28,677 bases of DNA from Pseudomonas sp. Lineage in GTDB: Bacteria > Pseudomonadota > Gammaproteobacteria > Pseudomonadales > Pseudomonadaceae. The position numbers and the translations under genes are program-made. Each line of letters opens with the position of its first letter. Within the stretch, counting starts at the first letter, position 1. Below are positions 9,848 through 16,635 of this stretch, one piece after another. The DNA is taken from assembly GCF_030147005.1 (NCBI RefSeq), contig NZ_JASLAW010000190.1, positions 1 through 28,677 of the forward strand, written 5' to 3'. The notes beneath the pieces are model-generated. The model worked only from the letters and a program-made list of their open reading frames with translations, ran no database searches and was not told where the DNA came from.

Positions 9848-10114
9848 CTAAAACCCGCGCCCTCCTGCTCGGTGCAGAACAGGCGTATGGGCGTGCTTGA
9901 GGTCCTCGCGCAGCCCGGTAATCAGGTTGCAAATGGCACGACTGCTGTCGAGTTTGTCAGCGTTTATACCTTTTACCTCCAGGTCCACGCGATCACGGTC
10001 GCGTTCGTCGTACACCTTGATCGTCAGTGACGCATCTTCGGCTTTGGTGCACTCACACCGTTTAGGCAGAAAACTTCCTTCAATAATGCTGCGAAGTTCC
10101 AGTTCCGAAAGCAT
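9848..10114 (-). CDS. DUF1652 family protein
   Basis: This small soluble protein (88 aa) begins MLSELELRSIIEGSFLPKRC. I recognise it as DUF1652, a family essentially limited to Pseudomonas and without known biochemical function. It is charged, with no signal peptide or membrane segment. The start is fixed by a strong AAGGAGAGG 7 nt upstream of the ATG at 10114. The reading frame stays open further upstream to 10213, but that part has no such site and does not resemble the family. It is transcribed on its own, convergent with the autotransporter. A short inverted repeat (CAGGCA-CT-TGCCTG, 10164-10177) lies 50 nt upstream in its promoter region. Confidence 0.85.
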   Translation of the reverse strand: MLSELELRSIIEGSFLPKRCECTKAEDASLTIKVYDERDRDRVDLEVKGINADKLDSSRAICNLITGLREDLKHAHTPVLHRAGGRGF

Positions 10115-10485
10115 GGCTAACCTCTCCTTTTTTGAGACTGCCAATAGATTGATATGTATCCGACAGGCACTTGCCTGCCACGTCTTGCCGGCCTTGGAAG
10201 ACGCCTTCAACAACCAAGCCTACTCGGCAAAATCCACCGCTGTTGTAACCTTTCTTCATAAGCGCGACGCTTGCTTATATAGCGCGGGACTGGTTGTTCA
10301 AATCATCGTCGAACCGCACCGATTAAACGTTTAACCGGCAGTTGCGAAACGGCTGGAATTAACGTCGTCGTTTTCTTTGCAACATATGGCAAAACAATCA
10401 GCGGCTCACCCATCCGTCGAACGGAGGTTTCGCACAGCATACGAAACATATACGCTTCGTATATCAAATCCTACCGTGGAAGCTT
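10115..10485. other. Divergent intergenic region between DUF1652 and the ParD-like gene
   Basis: These 371 bp carry no credible gene. They are AT-richer than the flanks. They hold an inverted repeat CAGGCA-CT-TGCCTG (10164-10177), an AAGCG/CGCTT pair near 10260, and overlapping operator-like repeats at 10439-10464 just ahead of the ParD-like gene. I could not pick a convincing -35/-10 pair in either direction. Confidence 0.5.
10439..10464. promoter_or_regulatory. Operator-like overlapping inverted repeats before the ParD-like gene
   Basis: ATATACG (10448-10454) pairs with CGTATAT (10458-10464) around CTT. An overlapping pair ATACGAA (10439-10445) / TTCGTAT (10456-10462) shares the right arm. 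TATATC at 10460 could be a -10 box. The site ends 21 nt before the ATG of a predicted DNA-binding antitoxin, which suits autoregulation. Confidence 0.5.
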
Positions 10486-10689
10486 ATGGGCATCGTCAAG
10501 ATCACCGACCAACTGCATGAACAACTGCGCCTGGCCAGCGCCGCGATGGACCGTTCCATCAACGCCCAGGCCGAGTTCTGGATCAAGATTGGCCTCTTGG
10601 CCGAGCTTAATCCTCAGCTGCCCTATAACGAGCTGATCAACAGGCTGTTGCTGGACAAGCCCGACCTGATTCGGGGGCGCAGTCAATGA
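10486..10689 (+). CDS. ParD-like antitoxin-family protein
   Basis: This 67-aa protein begins MGIVKITDQLHEQLRLASAAMDRS. It resembles the ParD_like family, related to ribbon-helix-helix antitoxins: the N-terminal strand VKITDQLH would be the DNA-contacting ribbon, followed by two helices. The C-terminus carries LPYNELINRLLLDKPDL. No ParE-type toxin follows. Instead its stop overlaps the start of a methionine aminopeptidase gene by 4 nt (ATGA at 10686-10689), so the two are translationally coupled. The ribosome binding site GTGGAAG is modest. The inverted repeats just upstream fit autorepression. True toxin-antitoxin function is not shown by the sequence. Confidence 0.8.
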   Translation: MGIVKITDQLHEQLRLASAAMDRSINAQAEFWIKIGLLAELNPQLPYNELINRLLLDKPDLIRGRSQ

Positions 10690-11465
10690 TCAAGACTCCA
10701 CAACAGCTGGCGGTCATGCGCGAGTCCGGGCGCCTGCTGGCCCAGGTGTTCAGCATGCTTGACGGTTTTGTCGCCGCCGGCCGTTCCACCCTGGAACTGG
10801 ACAGTGCCGTGGAAACCTTCATCCGCCAAGAGTTGAAGGCCCGCCCGGCCAGCCTCGGGCAATATGACTACCCTTTCAGCATCAATACCTCGATCAACGA
10901 GGTGGTGTGTCATGGCATGCCCAGCGCCAAGGACATCCTCAAGGACGGCGACATCATCAACATCGACATCACCCTGGAAAAAGGCGGCTTTATCGCCGAC
11001 TCCAGCAAGATGTACATGATCGGCACCGTCACGCCCAAGGCGCGGCGCCTGGTCGAGACGACCTTCGAGGCGATGTGGGCGGGCATCCGCCAGGTCAGGC
11101 CCGGCGCCCGCCTGGGTGATATCGGCCATGCGATCCAGTGTCACGCGCAGGCCAACGGCTACAGCGTGGTGCGTGAATACTGCGGCCATGGCATTGGCCG
11201 GGAAATGCACGAGGAGCCGCAAGTGCTGCACTTCGGCCGCCCCGGCACCGGGCTGGAACTGCGTGAAGGCATGGTGTTTACCATTGAGCCGATGCTCAAC
11301 CAGGGCAGCGCCAAGGTGCGCAGCCTCAAGGACGGTTGGACGGTGGTGACCAAGGACAACAGCCTGTCGGCGCAATGGGAACATACGGTAGCGGTGACGG
11401 CGGATGGGTTTGAGGTGCTCACCCTCAACCAGCCTGCGACGGGGTTGAACCCGGCCAAGGCCTGA
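10686..11465 (+). CDS. map: Type I methionine aminopeptidase
   Basis: This enzyme (259 aa) removes the initiator methionine from new proteins using two metal ions. All five expected ligands are present and evenly offset by three from the E. coli numbering: D94, D105, H168, E201 and E232. They occur in NIDITLEKGGFIADSSKM, CGHGIGREMHEEP, FTIEPML and QWEHTVAV. The gene is not next to rpsB/tsf, where the housekeeping copy normally sits, so it is probably a paralogue. It overlaps the ParD-like gene by 4 nt, which ties its expression to that small DNA-binding-like protein. No terminator is evident after it; a REP cluster follows. Confidence 0.92.
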   Translation: MIKTPQQLAVMRESGRLLAQVFSMLDGFVAAGRSTLELDSAVETFIRQELKARPASLGQYDYPFSINTSINEVVCHGMPSAKDILKDGDIINIDITLEKGGFIADSSKMYMIGTVTPKARRLVETTFEAMWAGIRQVRPGARLGDIGHAIQCHAQANGYSVVREYCGHGIGREMHEEPQVLHFGRPGTGLELREGMVFTIEPMLNQGSAKVRSLKDGWTVVTKDNSLSAQWEHTVAVTADGFEVLTLNQPATGLNPAKA

Positions 11466-11510
11466 CGCCTGTCTCGGCTACAGCCAGCCTGTCGTTTCGC
11501 AATACCCTAT

Positions 11511-11615
11511 GGAGCGGGCTGGCTCTAGCGAGCAAGCTTGCTTGCGCTGGGGTAAGCGTATCCAAAAAGCCGGTGCCTGCTGCGCAGTCAAGCGGGAGCA
11601 AGCTCCCTCGCCACA
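11511..11615. repeat. REP-type repeat cluster after map
   Basis: One unit at 11511-11552 contains GAGCGGGCTGGCTC and GCGAGCAAGCTTGCTTGC. A second at 11591-11615 reads AGCGGGAGCAAGCTCCC and then TCGCCACA, with an internal GGGAGC/GCTCCC hairpin. Both resemble common P. fluorescens REP cores, though the first has diverged. They lie between convergent map and the TauE gene. Confidence 0.7.
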
Positions 11616-11652
11616 GCAAGCGATCGGGTCGCCGGCGGGCGCGCCATGCGGC

Positions 11653-12438
11653 TCAGAACGCCAGTTTGTAGCCCACCGCCATCAACATCACCGCCAGGCA
11701 CGGGCGCAGCACGCCGTCCGGAATGCGGCCGGTCATGTGGCTGCCCAGGTAAATGCCCGGCAGCGAGCCGATCAGCAGGAAGCCCAGCAGGTGCCAATCC
11801 ATATTGCCCATGCTCGCGTGGCCCAGGCCCGCCACCAGGGTCAGCGGCACGGCGTGGGCGATTTCAGTGCCCACCAGGCGGCGGGTGGCGAGAAACGGAT
11901 ACAGGATGAACAGTGCCACGGTACCCAGCGCGCCGGCACCGATGGACGTCAGCGCGACCATGGTGCCGAGGACGGCGCCCGTCACCACGGTCAGCGCGTT
12001 CAGATTGCGCGGGCGCATATGATAGTCGTCACCCGCATGGCGCTGGGCGAACGCCAACAAGGTTTTCTTGAACAGGATCGCCAGGGCCGTCAGCAGCAAC
12101 ACCACGCCCAGCGCTTGTTTGATCATCGCATTCATGGCGCTGGGGTCGGTGTGCAGGCTGGCGAGGAACCACAGGGTCAGCAGCACCGCCGGCACGCTGC
12201 CCAGGGTGAGCCAGCCGGTGATGGTCCAGTCGATATTTTTGTTCTTGCTGTGCACCAGCACACCACCGGATTTGGTGATGGCGGCATACAACAGGTCAGT
12301 GCCTACGGCGGTGGCCGGGTTGATCCCGAACCACAACAGGATTGGCGTCATCAACGAGCCGCCACCGACGCCTGTCATGCCCACGATAAATCCTACGATC
12401 AGGCCGGCAACCACGAAACCCACATTACCCACATCCAT
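11653..12438 (-). CDS. TauE/SafE family permease (putative sulfite/organosulfonate exporter)
   Basis: This inner-membrane protein of 261 aa has about seven to eight hydrophobic segments. The N-terminal GMTGVGGGSLMTPIL and the internal ALTSIGAGALGTVAL are the two glycine-rich half-repeats typical of the TauE/SafE family. Members export sulfite, sulfoacetate or other anions, but the substrate here cannot be read from sequence, and no taurine or cysteine genes lie nearby. The start is ATG at 12438; GTG at 12441 is adjacent. AGGT lies 7 nt upstream of the ATG, inside the right arm of a 9-bp inverted repeat. The gene stands alone, divergent from DUF3455. Confidence 0.85.
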   Translation of the reverse strand: MDVGNVGFVVAGLIVGFIVGMTGVGGGSLMTPILLWFGINPATAVGTDLLYAAITKSGGVLVHSKNKNIDWTITGWLTLGSVPAVLLTLWFLASLHTDPSAMNAMIKQALGVVLLLTALAILFKKTLLAFAQRHAGDDYHMRPRNLNALTVVTGAVLGTMVALTSIGAGALGTVALFILYPFLATRRLVGTEIAHAVPLTLVAGLGHASMGNMDWHLLGFLLIGSLPGIYLGSHMTGRIPDGVLRPCLAVMLMAVGYKLAF

Positions 12439-12447
12439 CACAGCTAC

Positions 12448-12477
12448 CTGCGGCCTTATAAAATTCTGGCCGCAGGA
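12448..12477 (-). promoter_or_regulatory. Inverted repeat covering the TauE ribosome binding site
   Basis: CCTGCGGCC and GGCCGCAGG form a perfect 9-bp stem around a 12-nt AT-rich loop, 9 nt before the TauE start codon. On the TauE mRNA the right arm contains the AGG of the Shine-Dalgarno, so the fold would hide it. It could instead be a protein-binding operator. Confidence 0.5.
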
Positions 12478-12630
12478 TAGCGATTTTTCTTATAACCACT
12501 TATATCAATATGATCTGACTTTATGCTTTTTTTGAATCCTGAGTTTTTTTGCACATAGCTGCATCCAATCGGTGTGCCTCCTGAGTAGTAGTCAATGTAA
12601 CCCCGCTGCTCTACCCAATGGAGAAACACC

Positions 12631-13152
12631 ATGAATGCGAAAGCCCTGCTTTGCTTGACCGGTTTACTGATCGCCGCGCCATCCGCCTTTGCCCAGGCAG
12701 GCTTGCCCGACAGCATCAAAGTGCCCGATGGGCATAAGGTGACGATGGAAACCACCGGTGTCGGCCAAATCACCTATGAGTGTCGCGATAAGGCCAACGC
12801 CGCAGGCCAGACCGAATGGACCTTCGTCGGCCCCAAAGCAGTACTCAATGACCGCAACGGCAAACAAGTGGGCAGTTATTTCGGCCCGCCCGCCACTTGG
12901 CAAGCCCAGGACGGCTCGAAGATCACCGGCACTCAAGTGGCCGTGGCGCCGTCCAGCCCGGGCAACCTGCCCTATCAGTTGGTCAAGGCCAATCCGGCCG
13001 AGGGCAAGGGCGCCATGAGCGGCGTAGCTTATGTGCAACGGGTGGCGCTCAAGGGTGGGGTTGCGCCCGGTACGCCGTGCACTGGCGCAAACAAAGGGCA
13101 ACAGGAAACGGTGAAGTACCAGGCCGATTACATCTTCTGGGCCGCCAACTGA
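12631..13152 (+). CDS. Secreted DUF3455 protein
   Basis: This 173-aa protein has a clear Sec signal peptide (residues 1-21, ending PSAFAQA), so it is periplasmic or secreted. The rest matches DUF3455 (GHKVTMETTGVGQITYEC, WTFVGPKAVL, YFGPPATWQAQDGSKITG, LPYQLVKA, GVAYVQRV). The family has no established function. Cys residues in ITYECRD and GTPCTG may form a disulphide. GGAG lies 8 nt before the ATG. The genes for an ECF sigma factor and its anti-sigma follow on the same strand, an arrangement I recall from other pseudomonads, so it is likely part of that regulon. TGCATCC at 12560 could be an ECF -35 element, but I see no matching -10. Confidence 0.88.
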   Translation: MNAKALLCLTGLLIAAPSAFAQAGLPDSIKVPDGHKVTMETTGVGQITYECRDKANAAGQTEWTFVGPKAVLNDRNGKQVGSYFGPPATWQAQDGSKITGTQVAVAPSSPGNLPYQLVKANPAEGKGAMSGVAYVQRVALKGGVAPGTPCTGANKGQQETVKYQADYIFWAAN

Positions 13153-13175
13153 GCAAACTCGGCTACGCTGGCCAT

Positions 13176-13201
13176 GCAGGGGCGAGCATGCTCGCCCCTG
13201 C
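13176..13201. terminator. Perfect 26-bp palindrome between DUF3455 and the sigma factor
   Basis: Each arm is GCAGGGGCGAGCA or its exact complement, with no loop bases between. It starts 23 nt after the DUF3455 stop and ends 38 nt before the sigma start. No T-run follows. The core resembles single Pseudomonas REP arms. It could attenuate read-through from DUF3455 into the sigma gene. Confidence 0.55.
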
Positions 13202-13239
13202 AGAGGACGGTCGTTAACTCAGTGGCGGGAAGTGTTGGT

Positions 13240-13770
13240 TTGGCTGAAATTATCTTTGATTACGAAGTGTGCCTGTTGGCCTGCGCCCGCGGCGATCAGC
13301 GCGCCTTGCAGCAGCTCTATGAGCATGACAGCAGCCGCTTGCTCGGCGTGGCGCTGCGCATCACGCGCAACAAGGCACTGGCTGAAGACATCGTGCATGA
13401 CGCCTTTATCAAAATCTGGCGCGGGGCGAGCAGTTTCGACCCGGTTCGCGGCTCGGCGCGCGGATGGGTGTTCAGCGTGACGCGGCACCTGGCCCTGGAC
13501 GGTGTGCGCAACGCCGGGCGCGTCGTGCCCCTGGATGATCAGTACGAGCCGCTCACGGAGCCTGGCGATACCGTTGAATTTGCTGCGCGCTCCGGGCAGA
13601 TCCACCACTGCCTGGAACACCTCGACCCGGCACGCCGCAGTTGCATCCTGCATGCCTATGTGGACGGTTACTCCCACAGCGAAATCGCACAGAAGCTGAG
13701 CACGCCGTTGGGCACCGTCAAAGCCTGGATCAAACGCAGCCTCGCCGCCTTGCGGGAGTGCATGGCATGA
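13240..13770 (+). CDS. ECF-type RNA polymerase sigma factor
   Basis: This alternative sigma factor of 176 aa directs RNA polymerase to a small regulon. Region 2 spans about residues 15-85 (LYEHDSSRLLGVALRITRNK, then AEDIVHDAFIKIWR and ARGWVFSVTRHLALD). Region 4 spans about 115-175 (LEHLDPARRSCILHAYVDGY, then SHSEIAQKLSTPLGTVKAWIKR, the -35-binding helix-turn-helix). I chose TTG at 13240 (MAEIIFDYEVCLLACARGD) because GGGAAG lies 7 nt upstream and relatives start at this point. GTG at 13222 is the alternative. The stop overlaps the anti-sigma ATG by 4 nt. RskA partners usually place such factors in the SigK-like ECF groups. Confidence 0.87.
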   Translation: MAEIIFDYEVCLLACARGDQRALQQLYEHDSSRLLGVALRITRNKALAEDIVHDAFIKIWRGASSFDPVRGSARGWVFSVTRHLALDGVRNAGRVVPLDDQYEPLTEPGDTVEFAARSGQIHHCLEHLDPARRSCILHAYVDGYSHSEIAQKLSTPLGTVKAWIKRSLAALRECMA

Positions 13771-14441
13771 ACGACACACGTGATGAACTGGCCGGCGAAT
13801 ACGTGCTGGGCACCCTCCCCGCCGAGCAGCGCAGCGACGTCCAGCAACTTCTCAAGCACGATGCAGCACTGCGCGCGGCAGTGGATGCCTGGGAGCAACG
13901 CCTGCTGCCCCTGACGGCGTTGGCGCAACCGGTGCCGCCTTCCGCGCAACTGTGGCGGCGCATCGAACGTCATCTCGCAACCCCGGACAAGGGCGTGCCG
14001 TGGTGGGACTTGCTAGGGTTCTGGCGCGGCCTGGCTGCTGCGGGGTTGATGGCAACCGTGGTGCTGAGCGTGCTGCTGCTGATACGCCCGCCCTTTGCCG
14101 AGCCCAGCTTCGTGGTGGTGCTGGTGGCGCCGCAAAGCCAGGCCCCCGGCTGGGTAATCCAGGCCAGCGATAATCAGCAGATCCGGTTGATTCCCCTGGG
14201 TGTGATGCAGGTACCGGCCGATAAGGCTCTGCAATTCTGGACCAAGGGCGATGGTTGGCAGGGGCCGGTCTCCCTCGGGCTGGTCAAGCCAGGGCAGACA
14301 CTGTCGGTGCCCCTGGGCCAACTGCCGCCGCTGGCGCCGAATCAGCTGTTCGAACTGACGCTGGAAGAGCCAAGCGGCTCCCCCACCGGCAAGCCGACCG
14401 GGCCAATCCAGGCCATCGGCCGTGCGGTCAAAGTGCTGTGA
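13767..14441 (+). CDS. Anti-sigma factor, RskA-like
   Basis: This membrane-anchored anti-sigma factor of 224 aa should hold the preceding sigma factor inactive. The N-terminal cytoplasmic domain (about 1-75: DELAGEYVLGTLPAEQRSDV) has the short-helix layout of RskA anti-sigma domains. One transmembrane segment lies at about 88-107 (GLAAAGLMATVVLSVLLLI). The periplasmic RskA C-terminal domain follows, with the typical P-x-x-KALQFWTKGDGWQGPVSLG and FELTLEEPSGSPTGKPTGPI. It overlaps the sigma gene by 4 nt, which couples their dosage. Its stop codon abuts the stop of the convergent sensor kinase with no base between. Confidence 0.88.
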   Translation: MNDTRDELAGEYVLGTLPAEQRSDVQQLLKHDAALRAAVDAWEQRLLPLTALAQPVPPSAQLWRRIERHLATPDKGVPWWDLLGFWRGLAAAGLMATVVLSVLLLIRPPFAEPSFVVVLVAPQSQAPGWVIQASDNQQIRLIPLGVMQVPADKALQFWTKGDGWQGPVSLGLVKPGQTLSVPLGQLPPLAPNQLFELTLEEPSGSPTGKPTGPIQAIGRAVKVL

Positions 14442-15743
14442 TCAATCGACGCTGGGTAACCACACGCGAAACCGCGCGCCGCCCAGCGGTGAGGCCTGGG
14501 CGGTCAACGTACCGCCCTGGGCTTCCAGGGCGCGCCGGCTGATGGCCAGGCCCAGGCCGAAACCGCCGGTGGCACGGTCGCGGCTACGGTCCAGGCGATA
14601 GAACGGCTCGAAGATGCGTTCGCGCTGGTCCGCCGGAATGCCGATGCCATCGTCATCCACCCGGATCTCACAGCCTTTGGGGCATACCTTGACGCCGACC
14701 TGGATGCGCTTGTCGCAATAACGCGTGGCGTTGCGCAGCAGGTTCTGCAAGGCGCGGGCGGTGAGGCGCGGGTCGAGGCTGAAGCGCTCCACGGCGCAGT
14801 CAAGCGCTACGTCGATAACGATCTCGGGGTTCTCCAGTTCCTCGTCGACGCTGCCCAGGACGCTGTCGATGAATTCGTCGAGCACCACCTCCACGCGCTC
14901 GGGTGACTGCGCCGGGTTTTGCAGGCGGCTGTAGGAAAGCAATTCCAGCACCAGCTCATCCAGTTCACGAATATGCGCCACCAGCCCTTGCAGGCGTTCC
15001 CGGCTGGCCGCGGGCAGGTCTTCCGACAGGGCCAGGGCCAGGCCGAAATCCAGGCGGGTCAGCGGTGTGCGCAGCTCGTGAGACACGGCGTTCAGCAGGT
15101 CGCGCTGCTGGTTCAACAGGTGTTCGATGTCATCGGCCATGGTGTCGAACACCGCCGCCAGGCTGCCGATACTGGAACTCGGCGCAATCTTTGTGCGTTC
15201 GGCCAGGTTGCCCTTGCCCAACTGCGCGGCGGTGCTTTTCAGGCGTTCCAGGTCGCGCCAATGAGGCCGCAACCACACCAGCAGGCACGCCAGCAGCGCG
15301 GCGCCGACCAGCACGTTCATCGACCAGTACAGCAGGTTCATGTCCAGCGGGTCCGGCGGAATGATCAGCTTGACCGCGAACTGGTCGTTGATCGGCGAGC
15401 TGACCTCTTCCATCCAGCCCCATTCACCCAGGCGTATCACCGCTTTGCCCTGCGCCAGCAAGTGTTCCTCGGCGGGCGTATAGCGCGCGTCCTGGCGCAG
15501 CAGCAATTGCACCTTCAACGGCGCGAAGTCGCGGCTCAGTTGATCGGTGACCTGCGACCAGTGCTCCACCGGTGCACGCAGGTATTGCTTGACGATGAGT
15601 TTTTGCAGCCCACGGGACTGTTCGATGTTGTAGTCCATGTAGCGGTGTTCGAACAGCTGAATCACCAGCTTGGGAATCAGAAAAATCGCCGCACTGTAGG
15701 TGACGATGGTGATCAGGTAGAGGCGCAGCAGGACACGAAACAT
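14442..15743 (-). CDS. Sensor histidine kinase, RstB-like
   Basis: This inner-membrane kinase (433 aa) should phosphorylate the response regulator encoded just upstream. Membrane segments lie at about 7-28 and 140-158 and flank a ~110-residue periplasmic sensor. A HAMP domain follows at ~160-210. The H-box AVSHELRTPLTR places the phosphorylated histidine at H222. The ATPase domain shows N338 (LLRNATRYC), the G1 box DDDGIGIP (363-370), the F box FEPFYRLD and the G2 box GGFGLGLAI. The gene starts 3 nt after the regulator stop, so both are on one mRNA. The stimulus cannot be read from sequence. Confidence 0.92.
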   Translation of the reverse strand: MFRVLLRLYLITIVTYSAAIFLIPKLVIQLFEHRYMDYNIEQSRGLQKLIVKQYLRAPVEHWSQVTDQLSRDFAPLKVQLLLRQDARYTPAEEHLLAQGKAVIRLGEWGWMEEVSSPINDQFAVKLIIPPDPLDMNLLYWSMNVLVGAALLACLLVWLRPHWRDLERLKSTAAQLGKGNLAERTKIAPSSSIGSLAAVFDTMADDIEHLLNQQRDLLNAVSHELRTPLTRLDFGLALALSEDLPAASRERLQGLVAHIRELDELVLELLSYSRLQNPAQSPERVEVVLDEFIDSVLGSVDEELENPEIVIDVALDCAVERFSLDPRLTARALQNLLRNATRYCDKRIQVGVKVCPKGCEIRVDDDGIGIPADQRERIFEPFYRLDRSRDRATGGFGLGLAISRRALEAQGGTLTAQASPLGGARFRVWLPSVD

Positions 15744-15746
15744 GGC

Positions 15747-16448
15747 TCAGCATTCCCATTCGGAGCGGCTGAACAGGTAGCCCTTGCCCCACACGGTCTT
15801 GATCTTGCGCGCTTCACCGGCGTGGTCGTCGAACTTGCGCCGCAGCTTGGAGATGGCCACGTCCACCGAGCGGTCGGTGCCGTTGAACTCGATACCGCGC
15901 AGGCGTTGCAGGATCTGGTCGCGACTGAGCACCTCACCGGCATGGCGCGCCAATACCACCAGCAGGTTGTACTCGCCGCTGGACAGCTCCACCGCCTGCT
16001 CGCGCCAGGTCACGGTACGCTCGGACAGGTCGATGCACAGGTTGCCCATGATGATCCGGTCGCAGGCCACCTGGGGTTCCGACAGGCTGCTACGGCGCAG
16101 CAAGGTGCGCACACGGGCGAGCAGCACCCGGGGTTCACAGGGCTTGGTCACATAATCGTCGGCGCCCATTTCCAGGCCCAGTACCTGGTCGTGGCTGTCG
16201 TCACGGGCGGTGAGCATCAGGATCGGCAGGCCCGCCGAGTCCGCGCGCAGCAGGCGGCAGACCTGCAGGCCGTCGAGGCCGGGCAGCATCAGGTCGAGGA
16301 TCACCAGGTCCGGCGGGTTCAGGCGCGCACGTTCGCGCACCAGGTCGCCACGGCTGAGTACGCTGACGTGGTAACCATTGCGTTCCAGGTAGCTGGCAAT
16401 CAGTTCGGAGAGCGCGGCGTCGTCTTCCACCAGGAGGATGTTGGGCAT
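15747..16448 (-). CDS. OmpR-family response regulator, RstA-like
   Basis: This DNA-binding response regulator has 233 aa. The receiver domain (1-~115) has the acidic pocket D9/D10, phosphoacceptor D52 (LVILDLMLPG), T80 and K102. The C-terminal winged helix (~130-230) contains LSSGEYNLLVVLARHAG and RSVDVAISKLRRKF and ends KIKTVWGKGYLFSRSEW, close to RstA. GGA lies 8 nt before the ATG. It is divergent from the RND pump genes, and the shared 187-bp region holds two RstA-box-like repeats, so the pump is its likely target. Confidence 0.92.
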   Translation of the reverse strand: MPNILLVEDDAALSELIASYLERNGYHVSVLSRGDLVRERARLNPPDLVILDLMLPGLDGLQVCRLLRADSAGLPILMLTARDDSHDQVLGLEMGADDYVTKPCEPRVLLARVRTLLRRSSLSEPQVACDRIIMGNLCIDLSERTVTWREQAVELSSGEYNLLVVLARHAGEVLSRDQILQRLRGIEFNGTDRSVDVAISKLRRKFDDHAGEARKIKTVWGKGYLFSRSEWEC

Positions 16449-16483
16449 GGTGTTTCCAGAGGATACAAATGGACGGATGTATA

Positions 16484-16495
16484 CACATCAATGTG
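16484..16495. promoter_or_regulatory. Short inverted repeat upstream of the response regulator
   Basis: CACAT-CA-ATGTG is a perfect 5-bp inverted repeat 36 nt before the regulator start, inside the divergent promoter region. It is a candidate operator and weaker than the phased repeats nearby. Confidence 0.3.
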
Positions 16496-16547
16496 GAAGC
16501 AGGATTGTGCAAGGATATACGCCCGCGGCGCTCTGCGCGCCGTACCT

Positions 16548-16582
16548 TACATTTCTTCACAGACGCACTACATAGCTTCACA
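16548..16582 (+). promoter_or_regulatory. Two phased RstA-box-like direct repeats before the RND pump
   Basis: TACATTTCTTCACA (16548-16561) and TACATAGCTTCACA (16569-16582) are direct repeats starting 21 bp apart, two helical turns. They resemble the E. coli RstA box TACATNTNGTTACA, with two and three mismatches. The downstream copy ends 54 nt before the MFP start codon. A possible -10 box TAGGAT lies at 16604-16609, so this copy would reach the -35 region. Confidence 0.7.
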
Positions 16583-16635
16583 GCACCACGGCGCAGGTGA
16601 CCTTAGGATGCGCCAGTCAATATTGGGATAAGAGC

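Noticed and set aside
10115..10213. N-terminal extension of the DUF1652 gene up to 10213
   Set aside because: The strong AAGGAGAGG site lies inside this extension and points to the ATG at 10114. The extension does not look like family sequence.
10486..10689. A classic ParDE toxin-antitoxin pair
   Set aside because: No ParE-like or other small toxin gene is adjacent; the partner is a methionine aminopeptidase.
11509..12480. A 323-codon plus-strand frame across the REP cluster and TauE
   Set aside because: It begins inside a repeat and runs antisense to a clear membrane protein gene. The translation is Gln/Arg/His-rich.
13174..13239. Earlier start (ATG 13174) for the ECF sigma factor
   Set aside because: This ATG lies at the edge of the 26-bp palindrome, has no Shine-Dalgarno, and the added residues do not resemble sigma factors. 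TTG at 13240 has GGGAAG at good spacing.
14919..16631. A 570-codon plus-strand frame opposite the kinase and regulator genes
   Set aside because: It is an antisense shadow of two genes with complete motif sets. The Gln/His/Val-rich translation has no family features.
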